Of a stretch of 64,000 nt of DNA, positions 53,982 through 62,107 are shown piece after piece (the stretch's first letter is position 1; every line of letters starts with the position of its first letter). Source of the DNA: Bdellovibrio sp. (GTDB taxonomy: Bacteria > Bdellovibrionota > Bacteriovoracia > Bacteriovoracales > Bacteriovoracaceae). The position numbers and the translations under genes were made by a program. The stretch spans positions 62,001 to 126,000 of the forward strand of contig JACPIU010000011.1 in assembly GCA_016187935.1 (NCBI GenBank). Reading direction: 5' to 3'. The notes under the pieces were generated by a model, which worked only from the letters and a program-made list of their open reading frames with translations, was not told the origin of the DNA and did not search any database.

Positions 53982-55313
53982 TTAGCGGGTATATGTTCTT
54001 GGACTTACATGGCAGGTTTTGGCACATTGGCCACCATTTTCCTTTTGAGTATATTCAATGCGAATATCACGCTCTCCCATTTTCCAGGTCGAGTTGATAT
54101 TAAATGGCTGCTTAGAACCATGGGGATCGTGGCAAATTTTGCATGAGCGGCCGCGATTTTTATCGCTGTTTCCTGCGGCATCTACCACATGGAACCAGTG
54201 ATCATTCAGACCTTTGGCGCTATCTCTAAAATTGGTTGAATCCTCATAACCTGTTTGCTTGAGCATGGAATCGTCATGGCATGTAAAGCACATAGCGTAC
54301 GGATTGGTGGCCTGAGGATAAGCATTGTAAATACTCGTGGAGTAATTATCCAGTAGCAATCGACTATAGTCACTGCCATGGGCATCGTGACAGTCGGTGC
54401 AATTGCCTTGTGCCCCAGAGTGTTTGTAGGCAGCTTCAACTTTGGCCTTAATATCTGGGATCAATCGATTATCATTCAATTTACCTCGAATAGGTCGGTC
54501 ATGACAGGATAAGCATAGCTCACGGGATGGTTGTGTTAAGAGTTTTTTATGTTGCCCTGAGTGAGGGTTGTGACAGTTGAGACAGGCCTTGCCCTCGATC
54601 GCAGGAGCATGTTTTGTCGCAGCTTTTGTAGCTTCGGGGTAAGCCGAATGGCAAGTACTACAGAGCTCAGAGATGGTGTCTTTTCTTAAGAAATGGCGAA
54701 TCTCTGAGCCATGAGGATTATGGCATGAAATGCAGCTTTCATCGTCTTTTAGGGCACCATGGAGAATCGGTCCGCTATCTTGTCGGAAGTGGCACTGGTA
54801 GCAATTCTCGGCCTTTTTGTTGCTGGTAACAGTCCCTTTCTCTCCCGCCAGATGGGCAGTGTCGACTGTATGGCAAGTTTCACAAAGACCGGCACCGGAA
54901 GGGTAGTGATCAAATTTATTTTGGATCACTTTGTCGTGACAGGGAAGGCATTTGCTGTCGTTAAGCTTGGGTAGATGTGAAGGATTGCCATTGGAACTTG
55001 GAGTATGGCAGGCGGTGGCACAGCTAACATTGAGCGGTTTACCCTTGATGTTCTTGTGGCACTGGATACAAGTCGCATGGCCGTTGGCGGCACTGGATTT
55101 ATCTGTTACCGCCATGGATTTGTTCGAGGATTTACGTGTGATAAGAGCACTCATATGCTTCCCTTTCCAATTTTTTGGATGGGGAAACTCGGCATTGATT
55201 TGAGCAATACTATTTTCCAGATCGAGCTGATCGAGATTCTGTTTGCTGCAACTACTTGTCATAGAGATGACAAGTACAAACGGGATGATTGAAGAGCAAA
55301 GCAACTTAATCAT
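53982..55313 (-). CDS. Multihaem cytochrome lipoprotein (11 CXXCH plus 2 CX3CH)
   Basis: 443 residues from ATG 55313 (a 24-residue longer frame lacks a signal). Lipobox MTSSC (Cys 22). Eleven CXXCH motifs plus CATACH near the N-terminus and CAKTCH at the C-terminus, giving up to 13 haems. Doubled CXXCH pattern NPHGS, DAHGS. Close paralogue of the exported cytochrome at 49792. As a lipoprotein it is a candidate for the outer-surface terminal reductase. Follows a TlpA/ResA-like gene on the same strand by 105 bp. Confidence 0.87.
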   Translation of the reverse strand: MIKLLCSSIIPFVLVISMTSSCSKQNLDQLDLENSIAQINAEFPHPKNWKGKHMSALITRKSSNKSMAVTDKSSAANGHATCIQCHKNIKGKPLNVSCATACHTPSSNGNPSHLPKLNDSKCLPCHDKVIQNKFDHYPSGAGLCETCHTVDTAHLAGEKGTVTSNKKAENCYQCHFRQDSGPILHGALKDDESCISCHNPHGSEIRHFLRKDTISELCSTCHSAYPEATKAATKHAPAIEGKACLNCHNPHSGQHKKLLTQPSRELCLSCHDRPIRGKLNDNRLIPDIKAKVEAAYKHSGAQGNCTDCHDAHGSDYSRLLLDNYSTSIYNAYPQATNPYAMCFTCHDDSMLKQTGYEDSTNFRDSAKGLNDHWFHVVDAAGNSDKNRGRSCKICHDPHGSKQPFNINSTWKMGERDIRIEYTQKENGGQCAKTCHVSPRTYTR

Positions 55314-55418
55314 GGCGATAATCTCAGTTTCTAGGGGCGCTTCATATATACAATGACAAATGTATTTGAACAATGAACTGGTCAAAGGAATGTAATTTTT
55401 CCCTGTGAAGGCAAGACA

Positions 55419-56000
55419 TTATGGAGAAGTTGGTAGATTTGTCTGAATTTTATCAGCAAAAAAGCGGTCTTCCCATGCCTGAGGACCGATAAACTTTTCG
55501 ACCGTCACACCTTTTGCGTTAAACAGATAAGTTTCGGGAATTTTCACAGTACCAAAGTCGAATTGGGATTTACCTTTTTCATCAATGGCCATGATGACGT
55601 TGGGGGGAATTTTGATGCTTTTTTTCTCTAAAAATTTATGGATATCTTGGGAATTTTCATTGATGGCAATGAGCACCACCGTAAATCCTTTGCTATCTTT
55701 CATACCCTCAAGTTTGGCCATTAACTGGGGGAACTCGGTGAGGCAGGGAGCACACCAGGTGGCCCAAAAATGCACCATAACTAGCTGGGGTGCTGTTCGG
55801 TAGAGAGATTGCTTATCAATGATCTCGTTGCTATCGAGTTTAGTGACGGTAAAAGCAGGCATTTCTTTGAGAAGCGGCCGATCTGATTTGGTCTCAAAGG
55901 TTTTTACAAAACTATATTGAAGATAAAAATAAATGATTAACCCAATTCCTAAAGCGGCGGTAAATAGTCCAAGGAGTAAATTTATCTTTTTCTTATCCAT
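55419..56000 (-). CDS. TlpA/ResA-like thioredoxin-fold protein
   Basis: 193 residues: N-terminal transmembrane helix (7-26), periplasmic thioredoxin fold with active site FWATWCAPC (Cys pair near residues 82-85) and a cis-Pro region VKIPETYLF. Such proteins reduce the haem-binding cysteines of apocytochromes for system II maturation. Its position beside multihaem genes and 9 kb from resB-ccsA fits that role. Confidence 0.9.
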   Translation of the reverse strand: MDKKKINLLLGLFTAALGIGLIIYFYLQYSFVKTFETKSDRPLLKEMPAFTVTKLDSNEIIDKQSLYRTAPQLVMVHFWATWCAPCLTEFPQLMAKLEGMKDSKGFTVVLIAINENSQDIHKFLEKKSIKIPPNVIMAIDEKGKSQFDFGTVKIPETYLFNAKGVTVEKFIGPQAWEDRFFADKIQTNLPTSP

Positions 56001-56070
56001 AATCTGATTTAACGGAAATACAATATCTGCTATAGGTTAGCCAACAGAAATTTAGCGCCAAAAGTGAAAT

Positions 56071-56396
56071 ATGAGTATGTCTATAATTCTGGGTTTTCCG
56101 CTGTTTTGGGCCTTGTCGGCTTTTGCGGCAGGCAATACCTGTATTGAGTGCCACGATGAAGAGCTAGACAAACCCTTCAAACATGGCATCCCACCTCGCT
56201 ACCGAAAGATCCGCTCCATCCCGAAAAGGAATTTAGCTGTATTTCTTGTCACAATCCCCACAGTTCTAAAATGGAAACATTGTTTCGCTACGACTACTCG
56301 AAAAATTCAGTTTATAAAGGTCAGCTTTGTGCCGTTTGTCATTGGAGTATTATCTTCGCGGGTGAACCTCCTAAACCACCACCTTGGTATCAATAG
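56071..56396 (+). pseudogene. Frameshifted small tri-haem cytochrome
   Basis: The frame from ATG 56071 encodes a signal peptide (IILGFPLFWALSAFAAG) and CIECH, then loses homology. The -1 frame carries on with EFSCISCHNPHSS (from 56229) and QLCAVCH and stops at TAG 56396. A single missing base near 56184 (CATGGCAT for a likely CATTGGCAT) restores a 108-residue protein with three CXXCH sites. Either a real loss of function or a sequencing error. The longer ORF in the first frame, which extends to 56610 over the ComEC-like gene, is not a gene. Confidence 0.75.
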
Positions 56397-56403
56397 ATTA
56401 ATC

Positions 56404-57549
56404 TCATTTACGACATTCGAGTTTATACCAACCTTCAAGGGGAATGTTTTGACAATTTTTTGGAACCGATCGAGCGTGCGAAGAAATCAGGATATTATGA
56501 TGATTAAGGGCGATACGACTGTTGCTGGAAAAATTGTTGGCCAATACCAGTGCCCAGTTTTTACGCGAGTGATTGAGCACACCGTTGGGTGCGAGCAGAA
56601 AGAGAATTAAGGCCCAGCGTCGTGCCACTGCCCCACCTGTCAAAAAAAGCGGGATGGCCAAGGCCAGAGTGATCGAGGGGAATAGCCAGGGAAAAAAATA
56701 GGGATATTTCTGCGCCAATCCAAAAAGCCAGGTGAGTTCACGCATAAAAGCCTGTGTGCCCCACAAAGTAGTTTTGATAATCCAATCATGCGGCCATGCG
56801 ATGGCGAGCAAAATAGTGGGAAAAAGCAGCGCAAATTGTCCCACGACAAGGGGAGAAATCAGGAGGGCCATGGTGGTTAGTGGGCGACCTTGCATGGTCG
56901 CAAGGAAAATTTGTGCACCAATCAGATAGGCCCAAGTTTTAGTGTTGGGAAAACTGGCAAAAATACTCCCTAGAAAAAGAAAACTTAAACAAAAAGACAG
57001 AGGGCCTTGTTGATAAGTACCAAAAATAAAATCCAGAGCGAAGACAGCGAGGAAAATGACAAAGTGATTAAGTTTTTTTTGTTTTTTTTTGGCCCAAAGG
57101 CGCAAACCGAGAAGAACCAGATGAAAAAGGCCCATGCGCTTCAAGGCGTAGAGACCCTGAAAGGCGAACGGGAAAAGACAGAGGAACCCCTGATAGACGC
57201 CATGAATCCAAGGGTGCAACGAATATAGGACAAGTTCTAGAGGTGAACCTGCCAGCCGCATTGCCCACAGATGCAGACCGGAGGGAGTGAAAAGGTGTGG
57301 CAGATTGAGTTCCTTAATTGCCAGACGCAAGCGAGGGTGGAGGTCTCGAGTATCACCCCAAAGAAAGGCCTTCCATAGGGCTACCGCACGTCGGGGAATG
57401 TTCCGCAAACGCTCTGAAACGCTTTTTTCCAGCGCTTTCGTGGTGATCACTTCCCAAGAATGGGGCGGTTTCGGGGCAGTTGGTGGTGTGGTTTTGAGAT
57501 TAACCCACATGAGGGCGGACAGAAGAAGAATAACAAGATATTTTGACAT
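56404..57549 (-). CDS. Reduced ComEC/Rec2-like competence protein
   Basis: 381 residues, about half the length of ComEC. Hydrophobic with around eight membrane segments. The competence core is visible as FLWGDTRDLHPRLRLAIKEL followed by LPHLFTPSGLHLWAMRLAG (~residue 88-106), the counterpart of the conserved HLL(A/S)xSGLH motif. Neither the N-terminal OB domain nor the metallo-beta-lactamase domain (no DHHxxH) is seen. It could be the channel portion only, with a nuclease elsewhere. Divergent from nadC; 7 bp from the frameshifted cytochrome. Confidence 0.72.
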   Translation of the reverse strand: MSKYLVILLLSALMWVNLKTTPPTAPKPPHSWEVITTKALEKSVSERLRNIPRRAVALWKAFLWGDTRDLHPRLRLAIKELNLPHLFTPSGLHLWAMRLAGSPLELVLYSLHPWIHGVYQGFLCLFPFAFQGLYALKRMGLFHLVLLGLRLWAKKKQKKLNHFVIFLAVFALDFIFGTYQQGPLSFCLSFLFLGSIFASFPNTKTWAYLIGAQIFLATMQGRPLTTMALLISPLVVGQFALLFPTILLAIAWPHDWIIKTTLWGTQAFMRELTWLFGLAQKYPYFFPWLFPSITLALAIPLFLTGGAVARRWALILFLLAPNGVLNHSRKNWALVLANNFSSNSRIALNHHNILISSHARSVPKNCQNIPLEGWYKLECRK

Positions 57550-57658
57550 GAAATTATGCTTTGCAAGATGGGCGTTTTAATTGAGGGCCTAACGTCTTGG
57601 AAAAAGAGTGCTACTGTCGCCAGAGTAGGCAATTTTGCCGCCAGCAAGTTGAGTTGTT

Positions 57659-58504
57659 ATGGATGTTATTTTCAAAGCTGAATTGGAATCTTTTTTGCGT
57701 GAAGATGGACTTGAATCCCATTGGCCATATTGGCTCTCTCTTCCCCAAGATTTGGTGGAGTGCCAAATTTTTATTAAGAGTGATTTGGTTTTGAGCGGTG
57801 TGCCTTTTTTTCAGGGAGTTTTTGAACTTTTGTCAGGAACTCGTTCGGAAGAATTAATGGGACTTCGTCGTTATGAAGGTGAAAAATTATTGGCCAGCAA
57901 GGTACCTTTTTTTACTTTTAAAATGCCTTTCGGTGTGGCATTAACTGCCGAGCGTTTGGCCCTCAATTTGCTTTCTCATTGTTCCGCCATCGCTACTGAA
58001 ACGCGGATCTTGGCCGAGAAGGCCCGTCCGTTTGGAATTAAAATATTGGAGACCAGAAAAACGCTACCGGGGCTTAAGGCCTTTCAGAAATATGCCGTTC
58101 ACATTGGAGGTGGTTATAATCACCGCACGACGCAGACGGATGTTTGGATGATCAAGGATAATCACAAGGCCTATTTCGGTGGAATTGCCGAAGCTCTGGA
58201 TTTTTTCAATAACCAAGGGGCACTTTATCAAAATACCATTGTAGAGATTCATAATTTGAAAGAATTGGATGATGCTATGGCGTTGGGCGTGAAGCATTTT
58301 CTCTTGGACAATTTTACACCCGATCAAATTAAGAAGGCGGTTGATATCAAAAAAGAAGGGATGATCATTGAACTATCGGGTGGGATTAATGACGGTAATC
58401 TTGAATCGTTTTTAATTTTGGGAGTGGATGCCATTAGTGTTGGAAGCCTCACATATTCGCCCAAGCCTGTGGATATTTCGCTTAAAATAAAAAAAGGCCA
58501 GTAG
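57659..58504 (+). CDS. nadC: Nicotinate-nucleotide pyrophosphorylase (quinolinate phosphoribosyltransferase)
   Basis: 281 residues of typical length. Motifs ALNLLSHCSAIAT, ETRKTLPGLKAFQKYAV (~140-160; PRPP/quinolinate binding), GGGYNHR and IELSGGINDGNLESF (~240). It converts quinolinate and PRPP to nicotinate mononucleotide. The nadB start is 1 bp downstream, so both are in one operon. nadA is not in the window. Confidence 0.94.
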   Translation: MDVIFKAELESFLREDGLESHWPYWLSLPQDLVECQIFIKSDLVLSGVPFFQGVFELLSGTRSEELMGLRRYEGEKLLASKVPFFTFKMPFGVALTAERLALNLLSHCSAIATETRILAEKARPFGIKILETRKTLPGLKAFQKYAVHIGGGYNHRTTQTDVWMIKDNHKAYFGGIAEALDFFNNQGALYQNTIVEIHNLKELDDAMALGVKHFLLDNFTPDQIKKAVDIKKEGMIIELSGGINDGNLESFLILGVDAISVGSLTYSPKPVDISLKIKKGQ

Positions 58505-58505
58505 C

Positions 58506-60068
58506 ATGGATTATCAGTTTGATGTTTTGGTGCTCGGAAGTGGCGTCGCTGGACTAGCGACGGCGCTAACTGTCTTGGAGAAAGGATTATCTGTGGGGCT
58601 AGTTACGCGCGCCCGTGATCCTAATAACACGAATACCTCCTATGCCCAAGGCGGTATTATTTATACTTCCAGTGATGATGGACAGTTGCTGGAAGATATC
58701 GACAAGGCTAGCGCGCATACTTCCAATCTTGAAGCCGCCCAGATTTTGCGCCGACATTCAGGACGTATTTTGGAAGAGATTTTGCTGAAAAAGGCCAAGA
58801 CAAATTTTACCCGCAACGAGAAGGGAGAATTATTGTTCACTCGTGAGGCCGCCCATTCTTGCGCGCGCATCATCTACCAAGGCGATTTTACCGGGCTTGA
58901 AATTCAAAATTCGCTTATGAAATATATTTTAGAACCGAGCCGTTTTCCCAAGCTGACAGTTCTTGAGGGGCACACTGCCATTGACCTCATTACACCTATA
59001 CACCATGGCACCGATCTTCGTCAGCGCTATGAACCACATAAGGTCGTGGGGGCCTATCTTTTTAACCGTGCCAAGGAAAATGTGGTGAAGGCGTTGGCGC
59101 GTGCTACCGTGCTTGCCACAGGGGGAGTTGGGGCGGTTTTCCTCCACCACAGCAATGCCGAGGGCGCACGGGGAGATGGTCACGCTATGGCCAAGCGGGC
59201 CGGTGCATTTCTCACTGACATGGAATTTATCCAATTTCATCCCACTACTTTTTTTGATCGATCGGGGCATCGGCGTTTTTTGATTTCGGAAACGGTGAGA
59301 GGTGAAGGGGGAATTCTAGTCAATGCCAAGGGTGAGCGTTTTATGAAACGCTACCATAAGGACTTGGAATTGGCCCCTCGTGATGTAGTGGCCCGGGCCA
59401 TTGCGGAAGAAATGATTATCACTCGCCATGACTGTGTGTACTTGGATATTTCTCACAAGCCGTCCGACTGGATAGTTACCCGCTTTCCTACTATTTATCG
59501 TCACTGCCTCGAAAACAAAGTGGATATGACCAAAGTTGCAATTCCTGTGGTGCCTTCTGCTCACTATACTTGTGGTGGTGTGAAGACCGATTTAAAAGGG
59601 CGCACCACCTTGCAGAATTTATACGCCGTGGGAGAAGTGGCCTGCACCGGTCTTCATGGTGCTAATCGTTTGGCCTCCACTTCGCTCTTGGAAGGACTTA
59701 CATTCGGACATCTGGCAGCGCTTGATATTGCGGATAAAATGGATGAAATACCGGCCTATTCCCCCGATTCCATTCGGGCATGGGAAGAGGGTAAGGTGGA
59801 TATTGAGACCGCCCTCATTCAGCAAGATTGGTTGACTTTAAAACAGACCATGTGGAATTACGTCGGGCTTATTCGCACCACCGATCGGCTGGTGCGTGCC
59901 GATGCCATGCTGTGGGAATTGTATGTGCAAACCAAAAATTTCTATCGTGACGCCAAACTGAAGGATAGCTTGATTGGATTAAGAAATGCCATCGAGGTTG
60001 GATTGGCGATCATGCAGGCATCGCGCATTAATCGCAAATCAGAGGGGTGTTTTTTTCGTAAAAATTAA
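58506..60068 (+). CDS. nadB: L-aspartate oxidase
   Basis: 520 residues. FAD Rossmann motif LGSGVAGLATAL (10-21), the SYAQGGI motif (~45), REAAHSCARIIYQGD, the active-site region EFIQFHPTT (~243), SETVRGEGG and the C-terminal substrate region HYTCGGVKTD (~355) with GLHGANRLASTSLLEGL. It oxidises L-aspartate to iminoaspartate, the first step of NAD synthesis, and shares the operon with nadC. Confidence 0.95.
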   Translation: MDYQFDVLVLGSGVAGLATALTVLEKGLSVGLVTRARDPNNTNTSYAQGGIIYTSSDDGQLLEDIDKASAHTSNLEAAQILRRHSGRILEEILLKKAKTNFTRNEKGELLFTREAAHSCARIIYQGDFTGLEIQNSLMKYILEPSRFPKLTVLEGHTAIDLITPIHHGTDLRQRYEPHKVVGAYLFNRAKENVVKALARATVLATGGVGAVFLHHSNAEGARGDGHAMAKRAGAFLTDMEFIQFHPTTFFDRSGHRRFLISETVRGEGGILVNAKGERFMKRYHKDLELAPRDVVARAIAEEMIITRHDCVYLDISHKPSDWIVTRFPTIYRHCLENKVDMTKVAIPVVPSAHYTCGGVKTDLKGRTTLQNLYAVGEVACTGLHGANRLASTSLLEGLTFGHLAALDIADKMDEIPAYSPDSIRAWEEGKVDIETALIQQDWLTLKQTMWNYVGLIRTTDRLVRADAMLWELYVQTKNFYRDAKLKDSLIGLRNAIEVGLAIMQASRINRKSEGCFFRKN

Positions 60069-60142
60069 AAGAAAAAACGATGTAATTTGGAAAATGCGGA
60101 GCTTGCATGCGTGCCTATTCGATCACAAGAGTGTATGCATGG

Positions 60143-60238
60143 TCACTTCTGCTTAACAAGTTCCAAGTCGAGATCAGAAAGGCCTAGGAAGGCACCAAAT
60201 TCTTTGGCAGATCTGATTTTTTTATTTTTCTCTTTCAT
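60143..60238 (-). CDS. 31-residue ORF resembling an XRE antitoxin N-terminus
   Basis: Starts 7 bp after the antitoxin stop. Residues 8-31 (IRSAKEFGAFLGLSDLDLEL) resemble the opening of HigA/XRE antitoxins of the LGL(S/T) type, then a stop cuts it. Either a remnant of a second antitoxin or a short peptide translated with the operon. No good ribosome-binding site is seen. Confidence 0.35.
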   Translation of the reverse strand: MKEKNKKIRSAKEFGAFLGLSDLDLELVKQK

Positions 60239-60245
60239 ATCATTT

Positions 60246-60596
60246 TCAGCCAGCTATTTTTTTAAGGGGAATTTTCTTACTCAATAGTTCGACTGATTTC
60301 CGCGAAATTTCTTTAAAACGCTCATCGGCCTCTATCCCGTTGGGGAAAAGTATTGTCATGGGGTGTAATCCAATGGCCAAGCCGATTTTTGTGGCCTGGA
60401 CATATCCGAGGGGCTTCTTGTCATTTTCATAGAGCGATAGATTGCTTTGAGAGATGCCTGTCGCTTTTTCAACTTCTTCCAGCGTGATTTGATAATTTGT
60501 TCTTTTGGCCCGTATCAGTTCACCGGGGGTCGCATCTCTTGGAAAAAAATCATTTAACATTTCCAGAAATTCGTTATTACTTTTTTGCTTTGCCAT
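60246..60596 (-). CDS. XRE-family antitoxin
   Basis: 116 residues. Helix-turn-helix near 28-80: TLEEVEKATGISQSNLSLYENDKK with the classical XRE spacing, then IGLAIGLHPMTILFPNG. Located 15 bp after the toxin gene; in this order (toxin first) it is HigBA-like. The C-terminal part (KSVELLSKKIPLKK) likely binds the toxin. Binds operator repeats upstream of the operon, by analogy. Confidence 0.85.
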   Translation of the reverse strand: MAKQKSNNEFLEMLNDFFPRDATPGELIRAKRTNYQITLEEVEKATGISQSNLSLYENDKKPLGYVQATKIGLAIGLHPMTILFPNGIEADERFKEISRKSVELLSKKIPLKKIAG

Positions 60597-60611
60597 AAAA
60601 ATTCCTCACCG

Positions 60612-60911
60612 TTAATAGTTGTGGGCCGGTGTTATCCGCTCAACCTCACATACCTCTATTGTTCTCTCATCTATAATTCGGTAGATGATTCTTCCGTTCA
60701 CGCTAAAGCATGATGCCCGATACCCGGACCATTTCCTCTCAAGCGGGTGATCTCTCCATTCGCTGCTTTCTGCGATATACTTCGGGCCAAATAGTTCCAT
60801 TTCTCTCGCCCATGCCTTTAAAACTTGCCCATCCCCCTCAGAAAATAGGCCCTTTTTAAAGTCGGCCTTAAACTTTTTTAAACATTCTTTGGTTCTTTTA
60901 ATAACGGCCAT
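60612..60911 (-). CDS. RelE/YafQ-like toxin
   Basis: 99 residues. RelE/ParE superfamily core: HPLERKWSGYRASCFSVNGR, YRIIDERTIEVCEVER and the C-terminal ITPAHNY. Family members cleave mRNA on the ribosome. First gene of the operon, directly downstream of the operator repeats. Confidence 0.83.
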   Translation of the reverse strand: MAVIKRTKECLKKFKADFKKGLFSEGDGQVLKAWAREMELFGPKYIAESSEWRDHPLERKWSGYRASCFSVNGRIIYRIIDERTIEVCEVERITPAHNY

Positions 60912-60923
60912 AGAGCAAACACC

Positions 60924-60962
60924 TACTTATACTAATGTATAACATATATTAATGTATAAGTA
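60924..60962 (-). promoter_or_regulatory. Autoregulatory operator/promoter of the toxin-antitoxin operon
   Basis: TACTTATAC (60924-60932) and GTATAAGTA (60954-60962) form a perfect 9-bp inverted repeat; inside it, TAATGTATAA occurs twice as direct repeats (60933-60942 and 60950-60959), 17 bp apart. The toxin start is 13 bases to the left on the minus strand. Typical layout for an autoregulated toxin-antitoxin promoter. Confidence 0.6.
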
Positions 60963-60988
60963 AAGAGAGTTGGCATCCTGGCGCTAAT

Positions 60989-61180
60989 TTAGGCAAAAAC
61001 AGACAAAAAAAGTAAGCTGTTTAGCAGATCGGGATTTGCTAATACCTTGTAAGTTATTTTAAGCTCAATCAGATCAGCGGATTCAGCGAGTTCAGAAAAA
61101 CTTGATTTTACGGAACCGTCAAAATTAGGCATGGATTCGTCAAAAGTCGCTTTGATTCTAAAGCCGATTTTATTTTTCAA
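60989..61180 (-). CDS. Small ORF, possible gene
   Basis: 63 residues from TTG 61180, with no clear ribosome-binding site and no family I recognise. The second half is hydrophobic (LLNSLLFLSVFA). Near its end the DNA has a 10-bp near-perfect inverted repeat TTAGCAGATC/GATTTGCTAA (61019-61040) followed on the minus strand by T-rich sequence, so it may instead be a terminator region. Weakly supported. Confidence 0.25.
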   Translation of the reverse strand: MKNKIGFRIKATFDESMPNFDGSVKSSFSELAESADLIELKITYKVLANPDLLNSLLFLSVFA

Positions 61181-61597
61181 AATTCACCAGTATTAAAATA
61201 TAAATTTGTGATGCTTGAAAAAGTCCTTTAAGTCCAAATCGGCATACTTAGGTGGATCACCGTTCGGATTAAGCAGCCATTTGATCTATGAGACCGGTGT
61301 TGAGCAGCGTTCCGTTTGTGACTAAATCGCTTTTATGCAGTAGCGGTGAGCGATGTGTGTCCTTAAGGACACTGCCGAAGCACGATGCGGAGACAAGAAG
61401 TCTCAACGAGAAATCGAAAAATAAAAAGAAGAGACCGCCCTGCAAACTCCATGTTCGCAGGACGGTCGGGTGGGGCGGGAGAGAATCTGCGGGGCCCAAG
61501 GCCATCCTATGGCCTAAACTTGGGATTTATGGTGGGCAACCAATCTCAATTTGATTACAAACCAGCTTCCTTAAGATTGGTGCGCTAGTTTTTCTTT
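61181..61597. other. 417-bp stretch without a convincing gene
   Basis: Short reading frames overlap on both strands but none has a ribosome-binding site or a recognisable product. It contains the terminator hairpin described separately and a perfect 16-bp palindrome GTGTCCTTAAGGACAC (61357-61372). Confidence 0.5.
61412..61467 (-). terminator. Rho-independent terminator downstream of the pentapeptide gene
   Basis: On the minus strand GACCGTCCTGC pairs with GCAGGGCGGTC (11 bp, one G-U), then T-rich CTTCTTTTTATTTTTC follows. It lies about 130 bp after the stop of the gene at 61598. Confidence 0.6.
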
Positions 61598-62059
61598 TTA
61601 AGCGGCCTTCAAAAACAGTCCGGTATGTGCATGATGCAAGTTTCGTTCATCTTGATCTTGAGAACTCTGTCTGATCTGGTTTGCCTTATCTTCATGACCA
61701 ACTTGATACCTGGTATGGCCATCCAATTGGCAGTCGGCAAATTGGGATTTCTTGATCGGAGCAAAGTCCCAGTTGCATTCTGCAAATGAACTCTCGCTGA
61801 ACTGGCAAAAATCCACCTGAGTAAACTGAAAGCTGCAATTTTCAAACGAGCAGCTAGTAAACATGCAATTTTCAAACTTTGAGCCATAGAAGACGCAGTC
61901 CTTGAAGGTTATCCCCTTGAAAACTGAGAGGGAGAAGAGGGATCCTGCAATGGTTAACCCTTTAAAATCACAAGATTCAAGGGTTTCATTGGAGATGATC
62001 TCATAGACCGAATCATGCTGTTGGGTGTTTGGGGTTTGGGCATATGTTGTTGTTTTCAC
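61598..62059 (-). CDS. Pentapeptide-repeat-like protein
   Basis: 153 residues from GTG 62059, with GGAGG 5 bp upstream; an earlier TTG in frame is less likely. Residues ~30-120 show the A(D/N)LxX-type five-residue periodicity in the variant form with Phe and Cys, e.g. CVFYGSKFENCMFTSCSF and CQFSESSFAECNW, which predicts a right-handed quadrilateral beta helix. Some members mimic DNA (Qnr, MfpA), but no function can be assigned. Divergent from the regulator gene. Confidence 0.78.
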   Translation of the reverse strand: MKTTTYAQTPNTQQHDSVYEIISNETLESCDFKGLTIAGSLFSLSVFKGITFKDCVFYGSKFENCMFTSCSFENCSFQFTQVDFCQFSESSFAECNWDFAPIKKSQFADCQLDGHTRYQVGHEDKANQIRQSSQDQDERNLHHAHTGLFLKAA

Positions 62060-62107
62060 AGGCACCTCCAAGGACTGGTCTTGAAACAATCATACTGCAA
62101 TTGACTA

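Noticed and set aside
60087-60287. 66-residue plus-strand frame after nadB
   Set aside because: It runs antisense to the antitoxin end and the short tail ORF, with no homology.
61269-61554. Overlapping frames on both strands near the terminator
   Set aside because: They pass through the terminator hairpin and palindrome and lack ribosome-binding sites.
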